DNA from: Amylibacter sp.
GTDB taxonomy: Bacteria; Pseudomonadota; Alphaproteobacteria; Rhodobacterales; Rhodobacteraceae
DNA: 38,513 nt
Direction of reading: 5' to 3'
Assembly (NCBI GenBank): GCA_016764475.1
Contig: JAESRV010000077.1
Coordinates: 1-38,513, forward strand
The notes below the pieces were generated by a model. It ran no database searches. It had not been told where the DNA came from and saw nothing but the letters and a program-made list of their open reading frames with translations. This document shows positions 1 through 7,875 of the stretch, piece by piece (the first letter of the stretch is position 1; each line of letters begins with the position of its first letter). The position numbers and the translations under genes are program-made.

Positions 1-89
1 ACCCTTATCAAATCGGCGAGACCCGTAAATTCTTTATGGATCCTGCCCACTGTTTCTACTTCGCGCCCGATGGCGCACTTGTGGCGTAA
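1..89 (+). CDS. glpS: ABC transporter ATPase, C-terminal end (GlpS-like), cut by window edge
   Basis: Only the last 28 codons are visible (reading from base 3 to the TAA at 87-89). They end in a motif of the type GETRKFFMDPAHCFYF, which resembles the C-terminal TOBE-like end of sugar/glycerol importer ATPases. The stop lies 12 bases before the next ATPase gene. That fits the two-ATPase glycerol transporter operons (glpS-glpT-glpP-glpQ-glpU) described in Rhizobium leguminosarum. The ATPase domain itself is outside the window, so the assignment rests on this tail and on context. Confidence 0.6.
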   Translation, partial: PYQIGETRKFFMDPAHCFYFAPDGALVA

Positions 90-101
90 GGGGATATAGG
101 C

Positions 102-1184
102 ATGGCAAAAATCACCCTTTCAAAGCTGCGACACAGCTATTACCCAAACCCCGAAACGCCCGAAGATTATGCGTTGAAAGAAATTGATCTGGATTGGCAA
201 GATGGTGGTGCTTATGCCCTGCTTGGCCCGTCAGGTTGCGGAAAATCCACCTTACTCAATATCATTTCAGGCCTGTTAGACCCGTCCGAAGGCCAGATAT
301 TGTTTGATGGTCAAGACGTCACCCACCTGCCCCCCGACCAGCGCAACATCGCGCAAGTGTTTCAATTTCCGGTGATCTACGACACCATGACTGTGTTCAA
401 TAATTTGGCCTTTCCCCTGCGCAATCGTGGTGTGGATGAGGCGACGGTGAAACAACGTGTTGAAGAAATCGCCGAGATGCTGGAACTCGGCGACATGCTG
501 CAAACCCGCGCCTCTGCCCTGTCACCTGACAACAAACAGAAAATATCCATGGGGCGTGGTTTGGTGCGCAAGGATGTCAATGTGGTGATGTTCGATGAAC
601 CGCTTACGGTGATCGACCCGCACCTGAAATGGAAGCTGCGTTCCAAGCTGAAAGAACTGCATCAAAAACTGCGCACCACCATGATCTACGTCACCCACGA
701 CCAGACCGAGGCCCTGACTTTTGCCGATCAGGTTGTGGTGATGAACGATGGCGAGATCGTGCAAATCGGCACCCCTGTCGAGCTGTTTGAACGCCCCGCC
801 CATACCTTCGTCGGCCATTTTATCGGCTCGCCCGGCATGAATGTTCTGCCGTGCGAAGTGACCCAAGGTGCGGCGTTTTTCAACGGCCATATGATACGGT
901 TGGAAGGGGATATAAGCGCGGGCAGCGCGGGCAAAACCGAAATCGGTATCCGCCCTGAATATGTCAGCCTTGGTGATCAGGGGTTGGAAGCCAAAATTCG
1001 CAAAGTATCAGACGTGGGCCGCCACAACGTGGTTGATGCCATGATAGGTGACACGCCGATCAAGGCCGTGGTCAACGGCGCAGTTCCCGCACAGGGCGAA
1101 ACGGTTCACCTGTCGTTTGATCCCGCAAAAACCCGCCTCTACCGCGACGGCTGGATTGCCACTGAAACGGGGATAGCACCATGA
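102..1184 (+). CDS. glpT: Glycerol-type ABC transporter ATP-binding protein (GlpT-like)
   Basis: A 360-residue cytoplasmic ATPase that would power import by the two permeases that follow. Visible motifs are Walker A GPSGCGKST (42-50), Q-loop region VFQFP (86-90), Walker B VVMFDEP (161-167) and the switch His in YVTHD (199). A C-terminal TOBE-like regulatory region follows from about 235. The ABC signature is not canonical LSGGQ: residues 140-151 read LSPDNKQKISMG. The D-loop reads LTVIDP rather than the usual SNLDA type. Both changes are, as I recall, typical of the glycerol-transporter GlpT branch, where one of two different ATPases has a degenerate signature. The ATG follows a purine-rich AAGGGGATA stretch. 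The stop overlaps the next start by 4 bases (ATGA). Substrate assignment is by family and operon, not proven here. Confidence 0.85.
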   Translation: MAKITLSKLRHSYYPNPETPEDYALKEIDLDWQDGGAYALLGPSGCGKSTLLNIISGLLDPSEGQILFDGQDVTHLPPDQRNIAQVFQFPVIYDTMTVFNNLAFPLRNRGVDEATVKQRVEEIAEMLELGDMLQTRASALSPDNKQKISMGRGLVRKDVNVVMFDEPLTVIDPHLKWKLRSKLKELHQKLRTTMIYVTHDQTEALTFADQVVVMNDGEIVQIGTPVELFERPAHTFVGHFIGSPGMNVLPCEVTQGAAFFNGHMIRLEGDISAGSAGKTEIGIRPEYVSLGDQGLEAKIRKVSDVGRHNVVDAMIGDTPIKAVVNGAVPAQGETVHLSFDPAKTRLYRDGWIATETGIAP

Positions 1185-2044
1185 AAAAACAATACCAAAA
1201 AGCCTGGTTCTTTGTTTTACCTGTCTTGTTACTGGTCGCGTTCAACGCATTGATCCCGATGATGACAGTGGTTAACTATTCGGTACAAGAAACCTTTGGC
1301 AACAACCTGTTTTTCTGGGAAGGCATGGGTTGGTTTGAAAAACTAATGCGTTCCGACCGCTTTCACGCCGCCCTTGGACGCCAATTTATGTTCACTGGCA
1401 TCATTTTGGCCATTGAAATCCCCTTGGGCATTATCATCGCCCTTTCAATGCCGCGTTCAGGTTTCTGGGTGCCTATCTGCCTTGTCACCATGGCCCTGCC
1501 CATGCTGATCCCGTGGAATGTTGTGGGGGCGATGTGGAACATCTTCACCCTACCCGACATCGGCCTGTTAGGCTACCTGATGAACACCACACTGGGCATC
1601 AACTATGACATGACCCAAGACCCGTTTGCCGCATGGGCCACCATCATCACCATGGACGTTTGGCATTGGACATCGCTGGTCGTGCTTCTTAGCTACGCAG
1701 GTCTGGTATCAATCCCAGACGCCTATTATCAAGCTGCCAAAATCGACGGGGCCTCTAGCTGGGCGGTATTCCGGTACATCCAACTGCCCAAGATGAAACA
1801 GGTACTGACCATCGCAATCTTGTTGCGCTTCATGGACAGTTTCAACATTTACACCGAGATCTTCGTGCTCACAGGTGGTGGCCCCGGCAACTCTACCACG
1901 CTGCTATCCATCGACCTTGTCAAAATCGCCCTTGGCCAGTTTGACTTGGGGCCAGCGGCCGCAATGTCGCTGATCTACTTTGCAATAACCCTTTTGGTCA
2001 GCTGGCTGTTCTACACGCTGATGACCAAAGACGATACCCAATAG
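1181..2044 (+). CDS. glpP: ABC transporter permease (GlpP-like, MalF type)
   Basis: A 287-residue inner-membrane permease with about six hydrophobic spans. The first begins just after a short basic N-terminus (MKKQYQK). The cytoplasmic EAA coupling loop is visible around residues 182-205 (PDAYYQAAKIDGASSWAVFR). A conserved LTGGGPGNST stretch, typical of MalF-type permeases, follows. Translation is coupled to glpT through an ATGA overlap, and the next permease starts 10 bases after the stop. Together they would form the heterodimeric membrane channel. Glycerol is the likely substrate by operon analogy, but other polyols or sugars are possible. Confidence 0.85.
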   Translation: MKKQYQKAWFFVLPVLLLVAFNALIPMMTVVNYSVQETFGNNLFFWEGMGWFEKLMRSDRFHAALGRQFMFTGIILAIEIPLGIIIALSMPRSGFWVPICLVTMALPMLIPWNVVGAMWNIFTLPDIGLLGYLMNTTLGINYDMTQDPFAAWATIITMDVWHWTSLVVLLSYAGLVSIPDAYYQAAKIDGASSWAVFRYIQLPKMKQVLTIAILLRFMDSFNIYTEIFVLTGGGPGNSTTLLSIDLVKIALGQFDLGPAAAMSLIYFAITLLVSWLFYTLMTKDDTQ

Positions 2045-2054
2045 GACGGAACCC

Positions 2055-2852
2055 ATGCGCAAACGTTACATCATCCCGCTGATTTACATCCTGTTCCTGA
2101 TGCTGCCGATTTACTGGCTGGTAGCGATGAGTTTCAAAACCACAGGCGAAATCCTGTCAGGGTTTTCGCTGTTCCCGCAAACATGGACATTTGATAATTA
2201 CCGCGTGATCTTCACCGACCCCACATGGTACTGGGGTTACATCAACTCGATCATCTATGTGACACTGAATACCATCATATCGCTCACTGTCGCCCTGCCT
2301 GCCGCCTACGCGTTTTCGCGCTATCGTTTCTTGGGTGATAAACAACTGTTCTTCTGGCTTTTGACCAACCGCATGGCCCCCGCCGCCGTGTTTGCCCTGC
2401 CGTTCTTCCAGCTATATTCCGCCGTCGGCCTGTTTGACACCCACCTTGCTGTGGCCCTTGCCCACGCCTTGTTCAACATCCCGCTTGCAGTGTGGATATT
2501 AGAGGGTTTCATGGGGGGGGTGCCCAAAGAACTGGACGAAACCGCTTATGTTGACGGCTATTCCTTCCCGCGTTTTTTCACTACAATATTCCTGCCCTCA
2601 ATCAAAGCGGGCGTCGGTGTTGCCGCATTTTTCTGCTTCATGTTCTCATGGGTTGAACTGCTACTGGCCAAAACCCTAACAGCGGTTTACGCCAAGCCTA
2701 TTGCCGCCACGATGACCAAAACTGCCTCATCCGCAGGCTATGAGTTGGGCTTGCTGGCCGCCGCAGGCACCCTGACCATCATCCCCGGTGCCATCGTGAT
2801 CTATTTCGTGCGTAACCACATCGCCAAGGGCTTTGCCCTGGGAAGGGTATAA
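2055..2852 (+). CDS. glpQ: ABC transporter permease (GlpQ-like, MalG type)
   Basis: A 265-residue permease of the MalG group. It opens with a strong membrane span (residues 7-27) followed by SFKTTGEIL, a hallmark start of this group. The EAA loop is visible around residues 154-180 (ELDETAYVDGYSFPRFF). Further spans end in a short positively charged tail (VRNHIAKGFALGRV) typical of sugar permeases. It pairs with the preceding MalF-type permease. The stop codon and the start of the next gene share a base (TAATG), so the DUF2160 gene is translationally coupled to it. Confidence 0.85.
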   Translation: MRKRYIIPLIYILFLMLPIYWLVAMSFKTTGEILSGFSLFPQTWTFDNYRVIFTDPTWYWGYINSIIYVTLNTIISLTVALPAAYAFSRYRFLGDKQLFFWLLTNRMAPAAVFALPFFQLYSAVGLFDTHLAVALAHALFNIPLAVWILEGFMGGVPKELDETAYVDGYSFPRFFTTIFLPSIKAGVGVAAFFCFMFSWVELLLAKTLTAVYAKPIAATMTKTASSAGYELGLLAAAGTLTIIPGAIVIYFVRNHIAKGFALGRV

Positions 2853-3130
2853 TGCTTAGTTGGATGGCCTGGACATGGCCCACCGCATTTGTCTTTATCG
2901 GTATATTCAGTGCAATGGCTATCTTGACCGTCCTGGAGATTAAATATCCGGGCGGGGCCGAGCGCAAAGGCATTCTGGGCCTGACCACCACGCGCGGCGA
3001 CCGTTTATTTATCTCGCTTTTAGGCACCGTTTACATCTTTCTTGCATGGCTTGGCCTGATGGGAATGCCGCTTTGGGCACCCTTGGGATTGGCAATCCTA
3101 TGGGGCGTGTTTTGTTTCTGGAAAGTATAA
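2852..3130 (+). CDS. glpU: DUF2160 small membrane protein (GlpU-like)
   Basis: A 92-residue protein with three hydrophobic stretches (about 8-28, 50-70, 72-90) separated by a charged loop that contains TTTRGDRLF, a stretch I associate with the DUF2160 family. In rhizobial glycerol uptake operons this gene (glpU) sits between the second permease and the periplasmic binding-protein gene glpV. Its molecular role is unknown. Here it overlaps glpQ by one base and is the last gene of the run. No binding-protein gene follows: the next gene is an unrelated regulator. Confidence 0.75.
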   Translation: MLSWMAWTWPTAFVFIGIFSAMAILTVLEIKYPGGAERKGILGLTTTRGDRLFISLLGTVYIFLAWLGLMGMPLWAPLGLAILWGVFCFWKV

Positions 3131-3131
3131 A

Positions 3132-3179
3132 TACAGATGTGACTTGGAAAAATGATAGTTTTAGTATTAAGTGATCACT
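3132..3179 (+). promoter_or_regulatory. Candidate BlaI-family operator region
   Basis: TACAGATGTG at 3132-3141 matches the TACAnnTGTA core used by the BlaI/MecI/CopY repressor family at nine of ten positions. A perfect 10-bp palindrome AGTGATCACT lies at 3170-3179, about 28 bases before the blaI start. Either could be an autoregulatory operator. No convincing -35/-10 pair was found. The assignment is inferred from position and family knowledge only. Confidence 0.3.
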
Positions 3180-3207
3180 AGTAAAATTAGCTTCGGACAG
3201 AGTACCT

Positions 3208-3603
3208 ATGAGACAGAAAAAGAAAAACGAACTGCTGACAGAAGTTGAGCTAGAGTTCATGTCTCACCTGTGGAAACTCGGCCAAGGCACCGTGCGCGAT
3301 GTGCTGGCAAACCTCGCTGAAGGCCGCAATCTGGCCTATACGTCTGCCGCCACAATCCTGCGGATTTTGGAACAGAAGGAATTTGTGGTAAGTGTCAAAA
3401 AGGGCAAAACGTTTACCTATAAGCCCACCATTAAAAAAGACGTCTATCAGTCAAGGTCACTTAAGAACCTGTCTGAAAAGCTGTTTGACGACACACCGGT
3501 ATCTCTGGTGGCCCGCCTTGTGGATGATGCGGGCATGTCTGAAGAAGCGTTAGAGGAAATTCGAGCTCTGCTGGACAAGAGGTTGAAAAATGACATTAAG
3601 TGA
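3208..3603 (+). CDS. blaI: BlaI/MecI/CopY-family transcriptional repressor
   Basis: A 131-residue DNA-binding protein. The N-terminal winged helix starts LTEVELEFMSHLWKLGQGTVRDV and continues with AATILRILEQKEFV, the recognition-helix region typical of BlaI/MecI. It is followed by KGKTFTYKP and a C-terminal dimerisation helix. Members repress their own operon and are inactivated by cleavage triggered by a partner M56 metallopeptidase. That partner is the next gene, which overlaps it by 14 bases. No beta-lactamase or penicillin-binding protein lies nearby, so the regulated function is unknown. The ATG at 3208 is preceded by only a weak AGAG ribosome-binding sequence. Confidence 0.85.
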   Translation: MRQKKKNELLTEVELEFMSHLWKLGQGTVRDVLANLAEGRNLAYTSAATILRILEQKEFVVSVKKGKTFTYKPTIKKDVYQSRSLKNLSEKLFDDTPVSLVARLVDDAGMSEEALEEIRALLDKRLKNDIK

Positions 3604-4723
3604 TGCTGTACTGAACACATATATCAACGCAAACATCATGCTGATCTTTGCTTTTGGCCTATGGTCACTGGCACGTTTCATTACGCAAAAACTGCAAATC
3701 AAACTGCCCTACATCTTGCAACTGCGCCTGCTGAACGGTATTTTTCTGGCCATTGCCCTAAGCCCGATTGCTATTCTTGCCCTCACGGCGTTAACCAGCA
3801 TCGGTGCCGTTTCACCTGGTTTTTCCTTACGCGTTTCCGATTTTGCCATCGCCCAATATCTAAACGGCAGCATTGAGATGAAAGCGGTAGAGTTTGAACA
3901 TATCTTGGGTATGCGCAACACCATCACCGAAAACATCCTGACCCTGAAAACACCCACAGGAATGTTAATAACAGGTTTCTTTACACTGGGCTTCGTGGGT
4001 TTCATTGGCCTTTCGCTGTTGAACATCTTCAAGCTACGCAAGATATTATGCAACAGCTATCCATGGCGCCAATACGGCAGCCTGAAAATATTGTTGAGCG
4101 ATAAAACCTTCATCCCGTTTTCAACCCGAAGCCTTAAAACCCGCTTTGTGGTCATTCCTTCTGGCATGTTGGCCAATAGCAATGATCTGAAAATGGCATT
4201 GGCCCACGAATTTCAGCACATGCGCCAAAGCGATGTCGAATGGGCCTTTGTACTGGAAGCACTACGGCCCCTGTTTTTCTGGAACCCGGTGTTCTACTTC
4301 TGGAAACGCCAAGTGCAACACTTGCGTGAGCTGGCTTGCGACCAACAGCTGGTGGCGGGTAAAAAATTCGATGCAAAAGCCTATTGCGAATGCCTGCTAC
4401 AGGTTTGCCAAAACAGCATCCGCAAACGGGATCAATACTCCATCGCCCTGCCCTCTGTGCCTTTCGTACAAGTTGACAGAACCCCGTTCGGTCTAAACGC
4501 GGCAACGGCCCTGAAACAGCGTATCATCGCAATGGCAGAACCTGCCACAGCGTCTATTTCCAACAAGGCATTTGCCTGTATCTTGATCCCCGCAATGGCC
4601 CTTGTGATCCTAGCATCCCTAACCATTCAAGCCCCCACCGACTGGAGTCAGGATCGTTTGATGCTGTCCGCCATAGTCAATCTGGAACGCATGCAAGATC
4701 GCAATACACTGGCACAGAAATAA
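3590..4723 (+). CDS. M56-family (BlaR1/MecR1-type) membrane metallopeptidase
   Basis: A 377-residue integral membrane peptidase. Hydrophobic spans are near residues 14-32, 47-70, 124-146 and 325-347. The zinc site HEFQH (206-210) is followed by RELACD (246-251), whose Glu is the usual third ligand. In BlaR1/MecR1 systems this enzyme transmits a cell-envelope signal by triggering loss of the BlaI repressor. Unlike true BlaR1 there is no C-terminal penicillin-sensor domain. Only about 30 residues follow the last span, so the signal must be different. It overlaps blaI and is probably co-transcribed with it. Its stop lies 6 bases from the convergent LysR gene. Confidence 0.85.
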   Translation: MTLSDAVLNTYINANIMLIFAFGLWSLARFITQKLQIKLPYILQLRLLNGIFLAIALSPIAILALTALTSIGAVSPGFSLRVSDFAIAQYLNGSIEMKAVEFEHILGMRNTITENILTLKTPTGMLITGFFTLGFVGFIGLSLLNIFKLRKILCNSYPWRQYGSLKILLSDKTFIPFSTRSLKTRFVVIPSGMLANSNDLKMALAHEFQHMRQSDVEWAFVLEALRPLFFWNPVFYFWKRQVQHLRELACDQQLVAGKKFDAKAYCECLLQVCQNSIRKRDQYSIALPSVPFVQVDRTPFGLNAATALKQRIIAMAEPATASISNKAFACILIPAMALVILASLTIQAPTDWSQDRLMLSAIVNLERMQDRNTLAQK

Positions 4724-4729
4724 GAGTAC

Positions 4730-5635
4730 TCACAAAGCTAATTGTGCCAATTCAGCTTTCAATCGCGCGGCTGAAAAATCCAGAAACGCGCGTAATTTTG
4801 GGGCAACCAGCCTGCTTTGTGGGAACACCAGATGAACTGGCACGTCTTCTGGCACATAGCCCATCAGCACAGGCACCAATTTCTTTGATTTAACCAAATC
4901 TACAACCACATAAGACATCATCATGGTAATACCCTCACCTGCTACCGCCGCCTCAACTGCGGCCATCGCATCATTGACCATCAGGCGCGGGGCAAGGGTC
5001 ACATGCCCTTTGCCGGCCTTGGTTTTGTAATGCCATTCTTGACTTGTCTGTATGTTTGAAAACCCGATCATCGCATGCAGCTTCAGTTCTTGCGGATGCT
5101 CGGGGCAGCCGCGCCGCGCCAGATAATCAGGGCTGGCGACAAAGATACGCCGCACGGTCCCCACACGGCGTGCAATCAGGCTGGAAGGGGCTAAATCGCC
5201 TATCCTTACAGCCACATCAATACCTTCATCCACCAGATTAACCACCCTGTCCAAGCTTAAAACAGTCGCTGTAATCTTGGGCTGGGTTTGCAAAAACTTA
5301 CGCACCATGGGCGTGATAACAGAGCGGGCGAATGTTACCGACGCAGAAATAGTCAAATGCCCCTGTGGCACCCCTGTCTCACCACTTGCATCTTTCTCAG
5401 CGGTCTCAATTTCAGCTAACAATCGTTGCGCATGTTCCAAAAACCGCACCCCCGCATCGGTCAAATGCAACCGCCGTGTCGTGCGCGTTAACAATGCGGC
5501 CCCCAACCGTTCTTCCAATGATGCCACTGCACGGGTCACCGCAGGCGGCGACATGCGCATCCGTTCAGCCGCTTTGCTGAAACTGCCCGCTTCATTGACG
5601 GCAACAAACACTTCCATTTCCAATAAACGATCCAT
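4730..5635 (-). CDS. LysR-family transcriptional regulator
   Basis: A 301-residue regulator. The N-terminal helix-turn-helix (residues 1-60) reads [20 protein letters not shown] and continues to the wing [13 protein letters not shown], the AaeR/DsdC-like group with doubled TRTTR. A linker helix and an effector-binding domain (about 90-300) follow. It is divergent from the alpha/beta hydrolase gene at 5746. A perfect 10-bp inverted repeat with a 7-bp spacer (5634-5660) begins on its own start codon. This suggests autoregulation and control of the divergent hydrolase, DUF1348 and PNPOx genes. The effector is unknown. Confidence 0.9.
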   Translation of the reverse strand: MDRLLEMEVFVAVNEAGSFSKAAERMRMSPPAVTRAVASLEERLGAALLTRTTRRLHLTDAGVRFLEHAQRLLAEIETAEKDASGETGVPQGHLTISASVTFARSVITPMVRKFLQTQPKITATVLSLDRVVNLVDEGIDVAVRIGDLAPSSLIARRVGTVRRIFVASPDYLARRGCPEHPQELKLHAMIGFSNIQTSQEWHYKTKAGKGHVTLAPRLMVNDAMAAVEAAVAGEGITMMMSYVVVDLVKSKKLVPVLMGYVPEDVPVHLVFPQSRLVAPKLRAFLDFSAARLKAELAQLAL

Positions 5636-5660
5636 ACTATTCCTATTTTTGGAATAGTAT
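5634..5660. promoter_or_regulatory. 27-bp perfect dyad over the LysR start codon
   Basis: ATACTATTCC (5634-5643) and GGAATAGTAT (5651-5660) form a perfect 10-bp inverted repeat around a 7-base T-rich spacer. A second, overlapping dyad GAATA-GTA-TATTC covers 5652-5664. The left arm includes two bases of the LysR ATG. The geometry is that of a LysR-type recognition and autoregulation site in the 110-bp divergent promoter region. Regulator identity is inferred from position. Confidence 0.6.
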
Positions 5661-5745
5661 ATTCATAATTTTAGATATTATTCAAATAAATAAAAATCTC
5701 TACACAGGTCTTAACAACAACTCACATCGAAAGAAAGAAATCACA

Positions 5746-6729
5746 ATGACCAAACTCTCATTCAAAAAAGCCTACGGTGCCGCCTTGCTGGCCTTTGGCT
5801 TAATCACGGCACCCATCCTGACGACAACGCAAGCAAACGCCATATCGTTGCAAGCCGAAAGTGCCGTGCATTATAATACCGTCGATATTGACGGTCTGGA
5901 AATTTTCTACCGTGAAGCCGGCCCCAAAGACGCCCCTGTCCTGTTGCTGTTGCACGGGTTCCCAACATCGTCCCAACAATACCGCAACCTGATCCCAGCA
6001 CTGGCCGATAAATACCACGTAATCGCCCCCGATTACCCAGGTTTTGGCCGCAGTGCGATGCCAGCACGCGAAGATTTCGATTATTCATTTGCTTCATATG
6101 CAAACCTGATGGAAAGCTTCACCCAAGAACTGAAACTGGAAAATTATTCACTTTACGTCATGGATTACGGCGCACCCGTCGGCTACCGCTTGGCCCTAAA
6201 AGCCCCTGAAAAAGTTACTGCCCTGATCATCCAAAACGGCAACGCTTATGATGAAGGCTTACTTGAATTTTGGGACGTATTTAAAACTTACTGGTCTGAT
6301 AATACATCAGAAAACCGTGAAAAACTACGTGGTTTCCTGAAAATAGGTGCGACTGAATGGCAGTACACCCACGGCATTCCAGCCCAAAATGCAAACCTTG
6401 TCAGCCCTGACGCATGGATGCTGGATCAAGCCTATCTTGACCGCCCTGGCAATCAAGAAATCCAGCTTGATCTGTTCTATGATTACCGCACCAATGTTGA
6501 TCTATATCCCGATTTTCAGGAATATTTCCGCACATACCAGCCGCCAACCTTAATCGTCTGGGGTGAAAACGATGTGATTTTTCCGGGCGCAGGAGCAACA
6601 CCATATCTACGCGACTTACCAAAAGCAGAGCTTAACATGCTGGATGCAGGCCACTTCGCACTAGAAACAAACGGGCCGGAAATCGCAGACAAAATCCGTG
6701 CTTTTCTGGATAAGTCTTTAAGCAACTAA
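5746..6729 (+). CDS. Exported alpha/beta hydrolase, epoxide hydrolase/haloalkane dehalogenase-like
   Basis: A 327-residue hydrolase with a Sec-type signal peptide: basic start MTKLSFKK, hydrophobic core 11-24, likely cleavage after ANA at about residue 32. The fold motifs are HGFP (70-73, oxyanion region), the nucleophile elbow VMDYGAP with Asp140, the acid in WGENDVIF (Asp276) and the catalytic His in AGHFALET (His303). An aspartate nucleophile with HGFP points to the epoxide hydrolase/dehalogenase branch rather than to serine esterases. It is likely periplasmic. It is divergent from LysR and heads a three-gene run with a DUF1348 protein and a PNPOx-like flavoprotein. The substrate is unknown. 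A cap-domain Tyr pair typical of epoxide hydrolases could not be assigned with certainty. Confidence 0.8.
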   Translation: MTKLSFKKAYGAALLAFGLITAPILTTTQANAISLQAESAVHYNTVDIDGLEIFYREAGPKDAPVLLLLHGFPTSSQQYRNLIPALADKYHVIAPDYPGFGRSAMPAREDFDYSFASYANLMESFTQELKLENYSLYVMDYGAPVGYRLALKAPEKVTALIIQNGNAYDEGLLEFWDVFKTYWSDNTSENREKLRGFLKIGATEWQYTHGIPAQNANLVSPDAWMLDQAYLDRPGNQEIQLDLFYDYRTNVDLYPDFQEYFRTYQPPTLIVWGENDVIFPGAGATPYLRDLPKAELNMLDAGHFALETNGPEIADKIRAFLDKSLSN

Positions 6730-6739
6730 ACACCCCCAA

Positions 6740-6764
6740 GGGCGCAACCCCTACCGTTGCGCCC
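6740..6764 (+). terminator. GC-rich hairpin between hydrolase and DUF1348 gene
   Basis: GGGCGCAAC (6740-6748) pairs perfectly with GTTGCGCCC (6756-6764) around a 7-base loop. It lies 11 bases after the hydrolase stop and 23 bases before the next start. It is followed by C-rich sequence rather than a T run, so it may be a partial terminator or an mRNA-stabilising element that sets unequal expression within the operon. Confidence 0.5.
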
Positions 6765-6787
6765 CCCCTTAACCAAAGGATAATCTC

Positions 6788-7255
6788 ATGCCACAACGCC
6801 CCCCATTGCCGCCTTTCACCCGCGATACCGCCACCCAAAAAGTTCGCGCCGCAGAGGATGGCTGGAACGGCCAAAACCCCGAAAAAATCGCACTTGCCTA
6901 CACGCCTGACAGTATTTGGCGCAACCGCGCAGACTTTCCCAAAGGCCGCGCCGAAATTATCGTCTTCCTGACCCAAAAATGGCAACGCGAACACGATTAC
7001 CGCCTGATCAAAGAACTTTGGGCCTACTCAGGCAACCGCATCTCTGTGCGTTTCGCCTATGAATGGCGTAATAAAGCGGGCGAATGGTACCGCTCATATG
7101 GCAACGAAAACTGGGAATTTGATGAAAATGGCCTGATGAAGTTCCGATTTGCCAGCATCAACGATCTGGCTATTACAGATGCAGACCGCAAATTCAAATG
7201 GCCTTCAGGCCCACGCCCCGCAGGCCACCCTGGCCTAAGCGAGCTTGGGTTATAG
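6788..7255 (+). CDS. DUF1348 / NTF2-like (SnoaL-fold) protein
   Basis: A 155-residue soluble protein without a signal peptide. The sequence [18 protein letters not shown], followed by [18 protein letters not shown] and [24 protein letters not shown], is typical of the DUF1348 family of small cone-shaped NTF2-like folds. Members are often annotated only as nuclear transport factor 2 family protein and have no established reaction. It starts after an AAAGGATAATCTC leader with a plausible AAGGA ribosome-binding site. It sits 58 bases after the hydrolase and 8 bases before the flavoprotein gene, so it is probably in the same LysR-controlled operon. Confidence 0.8.
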   Translation: MPQRPPLPPFTRDTATQKVRAAEDGWNGQNPEKIALAYTPDSIWRNRADFPKGRAEIIVFLTQKWQREHDYRLIKELWAYSGNRISVRFAYEWRNKAGEWYRSYGNENWEFDENGLMKFRFASINDLAITDADRKFKWPSGPRPAGHPGLSELGL

Positions 7256-7263
7256 GATCAATT

Positions 7264-7875
7264 ATGGCACATAAATTCGCAGACATCATGTTCACCGATG
7301 CGGTTAAATCCATCCAAATAGACTATGGTAGTCGCAAAATGTACACCCGCATGGAACAAGGCACCGCCGATTATAATAATCTGATCGGCCCCAATGAAGC
7401 CGCGTTCATTTCCGCCCGTGACAGCCTTTATATGGCCACCATCAACGAAACAGGCTGGCCCTATGTGCAGCATCGCGGCGGGCCTGTGGGCTTTGTTAAA
7501 ATACTGGATGAAAAAACCATCGCAATGCCTGATTTTCGTGGCAATCGCCAATATGTCAGTGTCGGAAATCTAACCAAGGATGACCGTATATCCCTGTTTT
7601 TCATGGATTACCCCAACAAAATCCGCCTGAAAATTCTGGGGCGGGTGGCATTGGTGGGTTTGGACAAACCCGACATCATCACAAAGCTGCAAATGCCTAA
7701 TTACCGCGGCCATATCGAACGCGGTTTCGTGATCAAAATCGAAGCCTTCGACTGGAATTGCCCGCAACATATCACCGAACGTTATACGCTACCCGACATT
7801 GAAAAATCGGTTTGCGCACTTCAAGATAAAATCACTGATCTGGAAAGCCAGTTGGCAAACCTAAAACCGCAATGA
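7264..7875 (+). CDS. Pyridoxamine 5'-phosphate oxidase-like FMN-binding protein
   Basis: A 203-residue protein of the split-barrel PNPOx-like flavoprotein superfamily. Visible core: AAFISARDSLYMATINETGWPYVQHRGGPVGFVKILDE (about 40-80), then FRGNRQYVSVGNLTKDDRISLFFMDY and RLKILGRVAL, the usual FMN-site segments. The last 25 residues form an amphipathic, probably coiled helix (ALQDKITDLESQLANL). The start at 7264 was chosen over an in-frame ATG at 7198 because the latter would bury 58 bases in the DUF1348 gene, and GGATCAATT precedes this ATG. The substrate is unknown. The last 15 bases overlap the convergent ddaH gene tail to tail. Confidence 0.8.
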   Translation: MAHKFADIMFTDAVKSIQIDYGSRKMYTRMEQGTADYNNLIGPNEAAFISARDSLYMATINETGWPYVQHRGGPVGFVKILDEKTIAMPDFRGNRQYVSVGNLTKDDRISLFFMDYPNKIRLKILGRVALVGLDKPDIITKLQMPNYRGHIERGFVIKIEAFDWNCPQHITERYTLPDIEKSVCALQDKITDLESQLANLKPQ

